Part shown: in pieces, positions 37,464 to 45,523 of the stretch
Layout: every line of letters begins with the position of its first letter
How positions within the stretch are numbered: the stretch's first letter is position 1
Assembly: GCF_009687865.1 (NCBI RefSeq)
Contig: NZ_BLAE01000008.1
Location: 142,956 to 206,955, forward strand
Direction of reading: 5' to 3'
DNA length: 64,000 nucleotides
Origin: Acrocarpospora macrocephala
Lineage (GTDB): Bacteria > Actinomycetota > Actinomycetes > Streptosporangiales > Streptosporangiaceae
Program-made: the position numbers and the translations under genes
The notes under the pieces: generated by a model
Told to the model about the DNA's origin: nothing
Seen by the model: only the letters and a program-made list of their open reading frames with translations
The model's database searches: none

Positions 37464-37570
37464 GCGGACCGTTCTCGCAGCTCAGCGCACGCAGGACCAC
37501 AGATCCGCGAAGCGCGATCGTTGTTTTGCAAGCAGGGTGTCAGGAGTTCGAATCTCCTAAGCTCCACTCA
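37464..37570 (+). repeat. Attachment-site fragment 2: tRNA-Ala(TGC) 3' half with element arm
   Basis: The core 37525-37570 matches 9920-9965 from the anticodon loop to GCTCCACTCA. It differs mainly in the T-stem, where the changes are compensatory (AGGAG TTCGAAT CTCCT against AGCGG TTCGAAT CCGCT). The preceding 60 nt (CCGTTCTCGCAGCTCAGC and on) also match. The 5' half of a tRNA is missing and the anticodon stem pairs poorly, so it is a remnant, not a gene. It marks the distal end of a second, probably older, insertion at the same tRNA locus. Confidence 0.72.
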
Positions 37571-37575
37571 AGTAG

Positions 37576-37610
37576 AAGGCCACGTCCTCAGGTCAGGAAG
37601 TGGCCTTTTC
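37576..37610 (+). terminator. Rho-independent terminator after the second tRNA fragment
   Basis: AAGGCCAC (37576-37583) pairs with GTGGCCTT (37600-37607), followed by TTTTC. Position relative to the tRNA end is the same as for the terminator at 9973, so this is likely the ancestral chromosomal terminator of the tRNA gene. Confidence 0.75.
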
Positions 37611-37762
37611 GATCTTGTGTGGCTTGGGTCGGGTTGCTGTCGGCAGCTGCACCAGTGCGATTGACGTCAATGAGGCCTTGCCGGATGGTGGCGAGGATGC
37701 GGTGTATTGATGAGACGCCGATGTCATCGGTGACCGACGGCCGCCGTGCGTATCATCCCGGC

Positions 37763-38728
37763 ATGTTGCTGAACCAGGAGCTGCGGCTCAGCCGGCGGGC
37801 CGTGTTCCTGGCCGCTGGCGGGCTGCTCGTCGGTTGCTCTCAGCAGCCTGAGGTCGACAAGGTCCAGCTGCGACTGGCCACTGGGCCGGCGGGGGCGGTA
37901 TATCGGCGCATTGGTGGTGCGCTGGCTGAACACATTTCCCAGCAGGTGCCGGGTGTGACGGTGATCACTGTGCCGAGTGGGGCGTCCACCGACAACATCC
38001 GGATGTTGCGGGGCGGTGAGGTGCACCTTGGGCTGACGAGCCTGGATGCGCTGATCACGACCGATGGTAGCGCGCCCGAGGGGCTTTCGGCGATATGCCG
38101 GCTCTACGACAGTCACCTGCATCTTGTGGTCATGGCCGGGTCAGCGATCGACGAATTCCGGGACCTGGAGGGCAAGCGCATATCGCTTGGTGCGCGTGAC
38201 TCGGGCACGGAGTTCACGTCGCTGCGGGTTCTGGAGCTCGGCCTGGTGAATGCCGATGGTCGGTATATCAGCCAGGCCGAATCGGCGGCGGCACTGCGCG
38301 ATGGGGAGATCGACGCGATGTTCTCGCTGACCGGCGTCCCGACACCCGCCATCACGGAGCTGGCGCAGCGGCACTCGATCCGGCTGATCCCGTTGGATGA
38401 ACAGGCAGACGCGCTCTTCACGGCGTTTCCAGGTCCCTACACGCCGGCCATGATCCCCGCAACTGCCTACGCTGGCGTCCCGGCCGTCCGCACCGTCGCT
38501 GTGCCGAACGTGTTTCTTGTACGCAACGACCTGCCCGATGACCTGGTCTACGCCATCACCGACACAATTTTCACGCACACCGGCACGATCACCTCCGCCA
38601 GCCGCGACGACGCCGAAGCTGAAGCCGTTCCCGAAGCGTGGCGGATCAACGTGCGTACCGGGATCTCCACCGCGTCGATCCCGCTCCATCCGGGCGCGGC
38701 CGCCTGGTTCCGCGACCGCAAGCGCTGA
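37763..38728 (+). CDS. TAXI-family solute-binding lipoprotein (TRAP-type)
   Basis: A 321-residue protein; TATCAT lies 6 nt before ATG 37763, so the mRNA may be leaderless. A Tat-like/lipoprotein signal (LSRRAVFLAAGGLLVGC) precedes a type-II periplasmic-binding fold of the TAXI group: LRLATGPAGAVYRRIGGALA, ITVPSGASTDNIRML, ISLGARDSGTEFTSLRVL. TAXI receptors deliver organic acids or amino acids to TRAP permeases. No TRAP permease is adjacent. A TctA permease and its two-component system lie just downstream instead, so it may have worked with that cluster. Confidence 0.88.
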   Translation: MLLNQELRLSRRAVFLAAGGLLVGCSQQPEVDKVQLRLATGPAGAVYRRIGGALAEHISQQVPGVTVITVPSGASTDNIRMLRGGEVHLGLTSLDALITTDGSAPEGLSAICRLYDSHLHLVVMAGSAIDEFRDLEGKRISLGARDSGTEFTSLRVLELGLVNADGRYISQAESAAALRDGEIDAMFSLTGVPTPAITELAQRHSIRLIPLDEQADALFTAFPGPYTPAMIPATAYAGVPAVRTVAVPNVFLVRNDLPDDLVYAITDTIFTHTGTITSASRDDAEAEAVPEAWRINVRTGISTASIPLHPGAAAWFRDRKR

Positions 38729-38737
38729 CCCGGGGCC

Positions 38738-40177
38738 TCAGGTCGGCGACGGAGCCGCCACCTGCGGAGCGGTCGGCAGCGCAACCACCGCGGCGAATCC
38801 GTGCCCGGACTCGTCCGGACGCGGCAGGCCCTCCTCCAGCCGCAGCTCGCCCCCGGCCGCCGCGACCAGGTCGGCGCAGATGGCCAGCCCCAGGCCGGTC
38901 CCGGACACGTTCTGATGCCGCGGCGATCGCCAGAACCGTCGGAGCGCCTGGGCCCGCTCGGACGCGTCGATCCCCTGGCCGTCGTCACGGACTGCGATCG
39001 TGACAACGCCTCCGGTGTCCGTACCACCGGGGACGACTCGGGCGGTCACCTCCACCACCTGCGCGTCCGATAGCCGTAACGCGTTGCTGATCAGCTCGTC
39101 CAGGATGCTGCCCAGTCCGCCCGGCGGCTCCAGCAACCGCAGCCCGGGCGGCACGTCGACCGTCAGTGTCTGCCCCGCCGTCGCCGTCAACGCTCGCCAC
39201 CGGTCCACCCGGGTCGCCAGCACCGCGTCGAGATCCACCGGCGACGCCGTCCGTATGCTCTCCATTCGCGCGCTGGCCTGCAACGAGTTCAGCATCCGCT
39301 GCATCGCCTTCAGCTCGTCGACCGCGACGTCGTACACCTGCCGCCCGTTACCGTCCGCGCGCAGATGCGGCTCCAGACTCTCCACCGCGAGCCGGAGGCT
39401 GGTCAGCGGGTTGCGTAACTGATGCGACGCGTCGGACACGAACGCCCGCTGCCGCTGCACGGCGTTCTCGACCGCGTCCATCATGGTGTTGAACGACTCT
39501 GCCAGCCGTCGCAGCTCGACCGGGCCGGCCTCGGCGTCCGCCCGAATGGTGAGGTCGCCCTGGGAGATCCGCGAGCTCGCCGCGTCCAGCTCCCGCACCG
39601 GCCGCAGCACCCACGCCGATACCGGCCAGGCGACGGCCACCAGCGCGATCAATGGCAGCAGTCCGAGCCCGGCGAGCTGGGCCCATCGCACGAGGATGCG
39701 ATAGCGCGTCTTCGACAGGTCGGAAATCGTCACGACGGCGCCGACGACTTCGCTGTCGCGGCCCACCGGCTCCGCGACCACGAGTGCGGAGTCGTCCCAC
39801 GGCGCCCATTCGCCGGACGGTTCGGACCTCGCCCCGGCCAGCGCCGCGGTCACGATCCGGGGCAACGCCGACTCGGCCCGCGCCGCCTCCTGGTACGTAC
39901 CGGCTGGTCCGAGCAGCACCCGGCCCGAGGTGTCGATCACCGCGACCGGGATGCCGTACAGCTCCTGGTAGCGCGCCAGTTCCTGGTGGAGCGCCTCGGT
40001 CCGCCCGGTTGACAGCGCGGTCTCGGCCAGCGGCGCGAACCGGCCGACGTCGTTGAGCCGGTCGACGTACGTCTCCTGCATCTCCCGCTCGGCCACCGTG
40101 ACGCTGAGCGGCACCCCGAGCGCCGCGATGAGCAGCACCGCGAGGGGCACCAGGACGACGAGCAGGCGGCGGTGCAC
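38738..40177 (-). CDS. Sensor histidine kinase (TctE-like)
   Basis: A 479-residue membrane kinase: TM1 (LLVVLVPLAVLLIAALGVPL), extracytoplasmic sensor (about 30-165), TM2 (LAGLGLLPLIALVAVAWPVS), HAMP (RPVRELDAASSRISQGDL). HisKA follows with SDASHQLRNPLTSLRLAVES, then HATPase with NALRLSD, DDGQGID and GTGLGLAI. The order of genes (kinase after response regulator, beside a TctA permease) is that of tctDE-like systems sensing tricarboxylates. The kinase itself is intact, but its partner has lost its 5' end. Confidence 0.92.
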   Translation of the reverse strand: MHRRLLVVLVPLAVLLIAALGVPLSVTVAEREMQETYVDRLNDVGRFAPLAETALSTGRTEALHQELARYQELYGIPVAVIDTSGRVLLGPAGTYQEAARAESALPRIVTAALAGARSEPSGEWAPWDDSALVVAEPVGRDSEVVGAVVTISDLSKTRYRILVRWAQLAGLGLLPLIALVAVAWPVSAWVLRPVRELDAASSRISQGDLTIRADAEAGPVELRRLAESFNTMMDAVENAVQRQRAFVSDASHQLRNPLTSLRLAVESLEPHLRADGNGRQVYDVAVDELKAMQRMLNSLQASARMESIRTASPVDLDAVLATRVDRWRALTATAGQTLTVDVPPGLRLLEPPGGLGSILDELISNALRLSDAQVVEVTARVVPGGTDTGGVVTIAVRDDGQGIDASERAQALRRFWRSPRHQNVSGTGLGLAICADLVAAAGGELRLEEGLPRPDESGHGFAAVVALPTAPQVAAPSPT

Positions 40178-40183
40178 GGCGCG

Positions 40184-40834
40184 TCAGCCGATCAGCTCCG
40201 GCTGGTCGGCCTGGAGCCGATAGCCGACCCCGTGGATCGTACGGATGAGCACGGCCGGCCCGAGCTCGTGCCGCAACGCCGCGATGTGGGTGTCCAGGGT
40301 GCGACTCGAGGACTCCCAGGTCGCGCCCCAGATCTGGTCGAGGATGACGTCGCGGCTCACCACGTTCGGCGCCCGCCGGGCCAGCAGCAGGAGCAGCTCG
40401 AACTCCTTGCGGGTCAAGGTCACAGGCATGCTGTCGACGGTGACCTCGCGGGTGCCGAAGCAGATCCGCATCGGGCCGAGGACGAGCGGCTCGTCCGGGT
40501 GGCTCAGGGCACGAGCCACCCGGGTGCGCCGCAGGACGGCGTCGATCCGGGCCAGCAGCTCCGGAATGCCGAACGGTTTCACGATGTAGTCGTCGGCGCC
40601 GGCACGTAAGCCACGGACCCGCTCGTGCTCCTCCGATCGTGCTGTCACGGCGATGACGGCGGTCTCCGGGCGGTCACGCAGCTTGCGGATCACGTCGAGT
40701 CCGTCGCCGTCGGGCAGGCCCAGGTCGACGAGGACCACATCGGATGGGGAGGCACGCACGGCCTCTGCGGCGGTGGCGATGCGGTGGACCTCGAAACCCG
40801 CCTGGGTCAGGACGGTCACCAGACCCCGGGCCAC
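40184..40834 (-). pseudogene. OmpR-type response regulator lacking its N-terminus (TctD-like)
   Basis: The readable part begins ARGLVTVLTQAGFEVHRIAT and contains the phospho-acceptor motif DVVLVDLGLPDGDGLDV, the conserved Lys region DDYIVKPFGIPELLARI and a complete winged-helix DNA-binding domain. Normal OmpR-family receivers have about 10-12 more residues before this point, including the first strand and the acidic pair (EDD) that binds magnesium; here that sequence is replaced by TctA coding DNA in the opposite orientation. Without the acidic pair phosphorylation should fail, so it is probably non-functional, though a GTG start at 40834 would still yield the DNA-binding domain. Confidence 0.75.
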
Positions 40835-40836
40835 GG

Positions 40837-42258
40837 CTCGGGACGGCGGTCGGCGTGCTGCCCGGCATCGGGCCGACGGCGACGGTGGCGATGCTGCTGC
40901 CGATCACGTTCAGCTTCGAGCCGGTGACGGCGCTGATCATGCTGGCCGGCATCTATTACGGCGCACAGTACGGCGGCTCGACGACCGCCATCCTGATCAA
41001 CCTGCCCGGTGAGTCGTCGGCGGCGGTCACCGCGCTGGACGGGCACGAGATGGCCCGGCAGGGCCGGGCCGGCGCGGCGCTGGCCGCCGCCGCGGTCGGG
41101 TCCTTCATCGCGGGTACGGCGGCCACCGTCGTCCTGGCCGTCGCGGCTCCACCGTTGGCCCGCGTCGCGTTGCGGTTCGGGCCGGCTGAATACTTCTCGC
41201 TGGTGGTGCTCGGTCTGGTCGTGTCGATCGCGCTGGCGCGTGGCACGGCGCTCAAGGCACTGGCGATGATCGCGCTCGGCGTCCTGTTCGGCACGGTCGG
41301 CCAGGACATCTACACCGGTATGCCCAGGTTCGTGTTCGACCAGCGCGAGCTGTACGGCGGCATCGACTTCGTGTCGGTCGCCGTCGGCATGTTCGGGGTG
41401 GCCGAGATCCTGCGCAACCTGGAGAACGAGCAGACCCGCACGGCGGTCATCAGCAAGGTGAAGAACCTCTGGCCGACCCGCGAGGACCGGCGCCGGATCG
41501 TCGGCCCGATCCTGCGGGGGACCGGTATCGGCGCCGCACTCGGCGTCCTGCCCGGCGGTGGCCACGTGCTGGCCTCGTTCACCTCGTACGCCGTCGAGAA
41601 GCGGATCTCGAAGCGGCAGCAGGAGTTCGGGCGCGGCGCGATCGAGGGCGTCGCCGGCCCCGAGTCGGCGAACAACGCCGCCGCGCAGACGTCGTTCATC
41701 CCGCTGCTCACCCTAGGTCTGCCCGCCCATCCGGTCATGGCGCTGATGGTCGGCGCGTTCATCGTCCACGGCATAACCCCCGGCCCGAACGTCATCACCG
41801 ACGAACCGGCGCTGTTCTGGGGCCTGATCGCGTCGATGTGGATCGGCAACGTGCTGCTCGTGCTGCTGAACCTGCCGCTGATCGGCTTATGGGTGCGCAT
41901 GCTGCGCATCCCGTACCAGGTGCTGTTCCCGATGATCATCCTGTTCGCCGCGATCGGCACATACTCCCTGGGGTTCAACGCGTACGACGTCTACGCGATC
42001 GTATTCTTCGGGATCCTGGGCTACATCCTGATCAAGTGCGGCTGCGAGCCGGCGCCGCTGCTGCTTGGCTTCGTCCTCGGGCCCTTGGTTGAGGAGAATC
42101 TGCGGCGGGCGCTCATCATCTCCCGCGGCGACGCGTCGGTTTTCCTGACCCGACCGATCTCCGCGGTGCTCCTGGCCCTGGCTGTGGCGGCGCTCGTCGT
42201 AACCGTCCTCCCGACAATTCGCAAGCGCCGCGAGACCGTGTTCACCGAGGAGGAGTAG
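40837..42258 (+). pseudogene. tctA: TctA tripartite tricarboxylate permease lacking its N-terminus
   Basis: From LGTAVGVLPGIGPTATVAML onward this is a typical TctA large membrane subunit (ALIMLAGIYYGAQYGGSTTA, IPLLTLGLPAHPVMALMVGA, PALFWGLIASMWIGNVLLV). It is complete at the C-terminus. TctA proteins normally have about 35-40 residues with one helix before LGT; here the upstream codons are only the antisense of the truncated response regulator. tctB and tctC, which normally accompany tctA, are absent. An ATG at 40744 gives an open frame, but its first 30 residues are not TctA-like. Confidence 0.78.
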
Positions 42259-42290
42259 AGACCCAATCCGCGGGTCCGGCTGATCGCGTC

Positions 42291-42317
42291 CCCGCCGGGT
42301 CACACGGACTCGGCGGG
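42291..42317. terminator. Hairpin between convergent genes
   Basis: CCCGCCG (42291-42297) pairs with CGGCGGG (42311-42317) around 13 nt. It lies between the convergent TctA and secreted-protein genes and is a candidate bidirectional terminator without a T-run. Confidence 0.4.
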
Positions 42318-42328
42318 TACGGCTTCGA

Positions 42329-42862
42329 TCAGTAGTAGCCGGTGATGACGGCGGAGTCGAAGCTGCGCGTTCCGGTGCGAGGGTCGGCCAGCACGATGCG
42401 GCCGAACAGTTCATCGACGTAGCCGTCGAAGAATCCCTCATCCTCGTTGAGTTGGGCGAAGGTCGCTAGCCGGTCGAATTCGGCCGACAGCCCGCCTTCC
42501 CAGGCGGCGCTCCAGGTGACCGGCACCGACACCAGGCTGTTGTCGTAGACGGGGTCGTCGCCGATGATTTTCGCGGAGAACTCCTCGCCGGGGTGGTCGA
42601 TGATGGCCTGGGCGTCCGCGCGGCTCATGGCCACGTCGATGCCGAGGTGGACGGCGATGTTCCCGTCGTTGAGCCGGTCGAGGCTGAAGCAGACCGTGTA
42701 ACCGCTGCCGCTCTTGCACTTGTTCACAGGCTCGGCCGACGCGGGGCCTGCCAGGCCGACGGCGGCAACGACCACCGCCGTGAGGACGATCAGCATCCGG
42801 CCGACCCGGGTGAACCTCCGGTGGCTCGGGGGACGGGGGAGGGAACTGTGGTCGGTGTCCAT
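42329..42862 (-). CDS. Hypothetical secreted protein
   Basis: A 177-residue protein starting at ATG 42862 (AAGGAG 6 nt upstream). A basic N-terminus and a signal peptide (MLIVLTAVVVAAVGLAGPASA) precede a mature domain of about 130 residues with one Cys pair near its start (NKCKSGSGYTVCFSLDRL). No family recognised. It stands alone between convergent and divergent neighbours. Confidence 0.75.
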   Translation of the reverse strand: MDTDHSSLPRPPSHRRFTRVGRMLIVLTAVVVAAVGLAGPASAEPVNKCKSGSGYTVCFSLDRLNDGNIAVHLGIDVAMSRADAQAIIDHPGEEFSAKIIGDDPVYDNSLVSVPVTWSAAWEGGLSAEFDRLATFAQLNEDEGFFDGYVDELFGRIVLADPRTGTRSFDSAVITGYY

Positions 42863-43197
42863 GGGGGGCTCCTTGAGTAGGGCGACCCGAGGTCGCTGTT
42901 CCATCTACCTCTTCTGCGTTCCATCCCGTTCCATCTGGACTCGCCCCGTTGAGCCCTTTGGATATTTGTGCTCATGCGCCGCGTGCAGGGGCACGGGACG
43001 TCTCCGGCGAGGATTCAGCTTCGGGTGATCACGAAAAGGCTCAGGCAGGTAGCACTAGACGGCGTGAACCCGATCTTCCTGCCCGCCACACTGCGCGCTC
43101 GGTCCCCCAAACACTCGCGCGCTGAGTTATGGGTACTCAGCTAGGGCTGAGTAGACGGACTCTGGTGCGCCGAACGGTTGCAGAAGAGCATCACGGT

Positions 43198-44097
43198 ATG
43201 CGAGAGATGTCCACATGGGCAGTGGTCGGCAGGGGCGCGTTGGTGGGCCTGGCCGTCGGCATTGTGATGGCCGTCATCTGGGTGGATGGGCTGAATCGCG
43301 AGCTCGACGGGATCTTCCACTATTTCGCGATGTTCATCGTCCCCTTCCCCTTCGGCGCGATACTGACCTGGCTGCTCCAGCTACCGCGTTTGTGGGTCGT
43401 GGCGCTCGTCGGCGCGTTCGCCACCATCGCGCTGACCCAGGCCATATTCCGGGTGGCCCCGGTCCCGAACCTTTATGGCTTCGACGACGTGCTCCTCGCC
43501 GGGATCCACTTGCTCGCCGGAGTGCTCGGCTACGTTGCCGCAGCGTGGGTTGCGAGCGACGCTAGTGGTTGGTGGTCCCGGGTGGCGGTCGTGGTCTCGA
43601 TCGTCGTCCTCTACGCGGTTTCGGGCCAGGTTCAGGAACCGGCCCGCCGCTGGCACCAAGTGCGTGGTTTCGAGCAGCAAATGCGCGGCATCGAGCGGCT
43701 TGGCGTCCCGCTGGTAGCACCGGACATTCCGGATCATTCGCTCAGTGTAAGGATAAGGCGGGACAATACCGGCCCAGCGCTTGTCTTCAGGCTCTGGGCG
43801 GATTACGAGCTTTTCGTCCTCCCGGGAGGAATCGCCAGTCTCGAAGCCGCGTGCGCCAATCCGTACCCGTCGATGTTCCACCCTTCCTGGAGCAGTCAGG
43901 GTGAGCCTTGCCGCCCCATCGCCGGTGGCCGCTGGCTCCGTGGGAGCGAATCGGACCCCGGGATCGCGATATTCGCCCGGTATGGGGACGCGCTGATCCA
44001 GCTTGAGAGCCAGAACAGGGGCGAAAGACATCTGCTCCCCATCCTTGATGGGCTTCGTCCGGTCTCCGCCAGGTGGCTCGCTGAACGTACCCAATAG
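43198..44097 (+). CDS. Hypothetical membrane protein
   Basis: About 299 residues from ATG 43198. Four hydrophobic helices fill the first 150 residues (GALVGLAVGIVMAVIWV, MFIVPFPFGAILTWLLQL, LWVVALVGAFATIALTQAIF, VAVVVSIVVLYAVSGQV). A roughly 140-residue soluble domain follows (HSLSVRIRRDNTGPALVFRL, ANPYPSMFHPSWSSQGEPCR). No family recognised. The layout suggests a membrane-anchored extracytoplasmic domain. Confidence 0.7.
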   Translation: MREMSTWAVVGRGALVGLAVGIVMAVIWVDGLNRELDGIFHYFAMFIVPFPFGAILTWLLQLPRLWVVALVGAFATIALTQAIFRVAPVPNLYGFDDVLLAGIHLLAGVLGYVAAAWVASDASGWWSRVAVVVSIVVLYAVSGQVQEPARRWHQVRGFEQQMRGIERLGVPLVAPDIPDHSLSVRIRRDNTGPALVFRLWADYELFVLPGGIASLEAACANPYPSMFHPSWSSQGEPCRPIAGGRWLRGSESDPGIAIFARYGDALIQLESQNRGERHLLPILDGLRPVSARWLAERTQ

Positions 44098-44292
44098 GAA
44101 GGGCTGTTTGATGAGAGCACCGCACATGACGCAGGCGTTCTCGTTGGAGAGGACTGCCTTGCGGGTGAGCGACGGCGACGGGATGATCCCATCGCATGGG
44201 CTGCACTTCACTTCGCCCGCTTGCAGCTAGTCCGCCGTCGCTCTCCGGACGGATCGCGGTGCCGGCACCGTTGAGGTATTCGCGGCGGGCCG

Positions 44293-44400
44293 ACCTCGAC
44301 CGTCCTGGTGACCAGCCGGGCCAGGCTCACCACCCTGGACGCGACCACCCGTCTCCACCTGGACACGCTCGGCGAACGCGAGGCGATCTGGCTGCACAGA
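44293..44400 (+). pseudogene. NB-ARC (AfsR/SARP-type) regulator fragment
   Basis: An in-frame stretch encodes TSTVLVTSRARLTTLDATTR then LHLDTLGEREAIWLH, matching the VLVTSR...L.LD.L...EA block of the NB-ARC ATPase of AfsR/DnrI-type regulators. Nothing of the Walker A or SARP domain is left. It runs directly into the promoter of the following gene. Confidence 0.55.
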
Positions 44401-44402
44401 CC

Positions 44403-44414
44403 TAGGGTGGCGAT
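44403..44414 (+). promoter_or_regulatory. Leaderless -10 element of the homocysteine methyltransferase gene
   Basis: TAGGGT (44403-44408) is followed by 6 nt and ATG 44415, without a Shine-Dalgarno sequence. Confidence 0.4.
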
Positions 44415-45314
44415 ATGGGTACTTTCGCGCCAGGTGAGACCTTGTTGATCACTGATGGTGGTTTGGCGACTGAGCTTGAGGCGCGTGGGCATGATCTTTC
44501 GGACCCGTTGTGGTCGGCGCGGTTGCTGGTGGACGCACCCGAGGAGATCAAAGCGGCTCACCTGACGTTCTTTGGCGCGGGTGCCGTGATCGCCACGACG
44601 GCGAGCTATCAAGCGTCGTTCGATGGGTTCGCGGCGCGGGGGATCGGGCGGAAGGACGCTGTGCGGTTGATACGGCGGAGTGTCGAGTTGGCGCAGGCTG
44701 CTCGTGCCGAGATGGCCGGTGACGGGCGGGAGCGGTGGGTGGCGGCCTCTGTCGGGCCGTACGGGGCGGCTTTGGCGGATGGGTCGGAGTATCGGGGGCG
44801 CTACGGGCTGAGCGTGGCCGAGCTGGTGGCGTGGCACCGGCCCCGGGTGGAGGTGCTGGTCGATGCGAAGCCGGACGTGCTGGCGTTGGAAACGGTGCCG
44901 GACATCGATGAGGCGGAGGCGCTGATGACGGTGGTTTCCAGGATGGGAGTGCCGGCGTGGTTGACGTACAGCGTTGCTGGGGATCGCACTCGTGCCGGGC
45001 AACCCATCGCCCAGGCGTTCGCGGTCGCCAGGGATGTGCGGCAGGTCGTGGCTGTGGGCGTCAACTGCTGTGCGCCGTCCGATGTGCCGCAGGCCATCGC
45101 CGTCGCGCGTGAGGTCACCGGAAAACCGGTGATCGTCTATCCGAACAGCGGCGAGGGTTGGGACGCGCAGCGGAGGACGTGGGCAGGAGCATCGCGCTAC
45201 TCCGCCGAGCAAGCCCGGCACTGGGTGGCCGCCGGGGCGCGGATCGTGGGCGGGTGCTGCCGGGTGAGTCCCGCCGATATCGCGGAAATCGCTAGCCAAT
45301 ACACCCGCCCCTGA
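44415..45314 (+). CDS. mmuM: Homocysteine S-methyltransferase
   Basis: A 299-residue zinc-dependent methyltransferase of the betaine-homocysteine methyltransferase family. It begins LLITDGGLATELEARGHDL (TIM-barrel start), and carries the Zn ligands in VAVGVNCCAPSD and the final Cys pair in RIVGGCCRVSP. MmuM makes methionine from homocysteine using S-methylmethionine or SAM. Length and all three metal cysteines agree with a functional enzyme. No mmuP transporter lies beside it. Confidence 0.93.
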   Translation: MGTFAPGETLLITDGGLATELEARGHDLSDPLWSARLLVDAPEEIKAAHLTFFGAGAVIATTASYQASFDGFAARGIGRKDAVRLIRRSVELAQAARAEMAGDGRERWVAASVGPYGAALADGSEYRGRYGLSVAELVAWHRPRVEVLVDAKPDVLALETVPDIDEAEALMTVVSRMGVPAWLTYSVAGDRTRAGQPIAQAFAVARDVRQVVAVGVNCCAPSDVPQAIAVAREVTGKPVIVYPNSGEGWDAQRRTWAGASRYSAEQARHWVAAGARIVGGCCRVSPADIAEIASQYTRP

Positions 45315-45473
45315 ACCGGCCGAGAAGGGCGACGCTGCTCGTCCGGGCTGGCCACGCTTGGTGGTCACGTCCATAAGGCTCCAGGCTCGTTGCCGGCGGC
45401 GCAGGGTCATGTCGCTTTCGCGAGCGACTGGGCCTTGCGCAACGATTCACGGTCCTTTACGCTCCCGGTCAAA

Positions 45474-45490
45474 TTAGGAAACCTTCCTAA
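45474..45490. promoter_or_regulatory. Palindromic operator before the GH5 cellulase
   Basis: TTAGGAA acc TTCCTAA is a perfect 7-bp inverted repeat with a 3-nt spacer, 33 nt upstream of ATG 45524. Similar TTAGGAAA-type palindromes are seen before secreted glycoside hydrolase genes of actinomycetes (from memory), suggesting carbon-source control. Confidence 0.55.
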
Positions 45491-45523
45491 CGATCCGTCC
45501 CTTACCTCTCGTCAGGAGCGCCA

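Noticed and set aside
44003-44211. Small minus-strand zinc-ribbon protein (CSPC and CVMCG)
   Set aside because: The two CxxC motifs are suggestive, but the frame overlaps the end of the 43198 membrane protein, has no clear end, and I see no ribosome-binding site that decides it.
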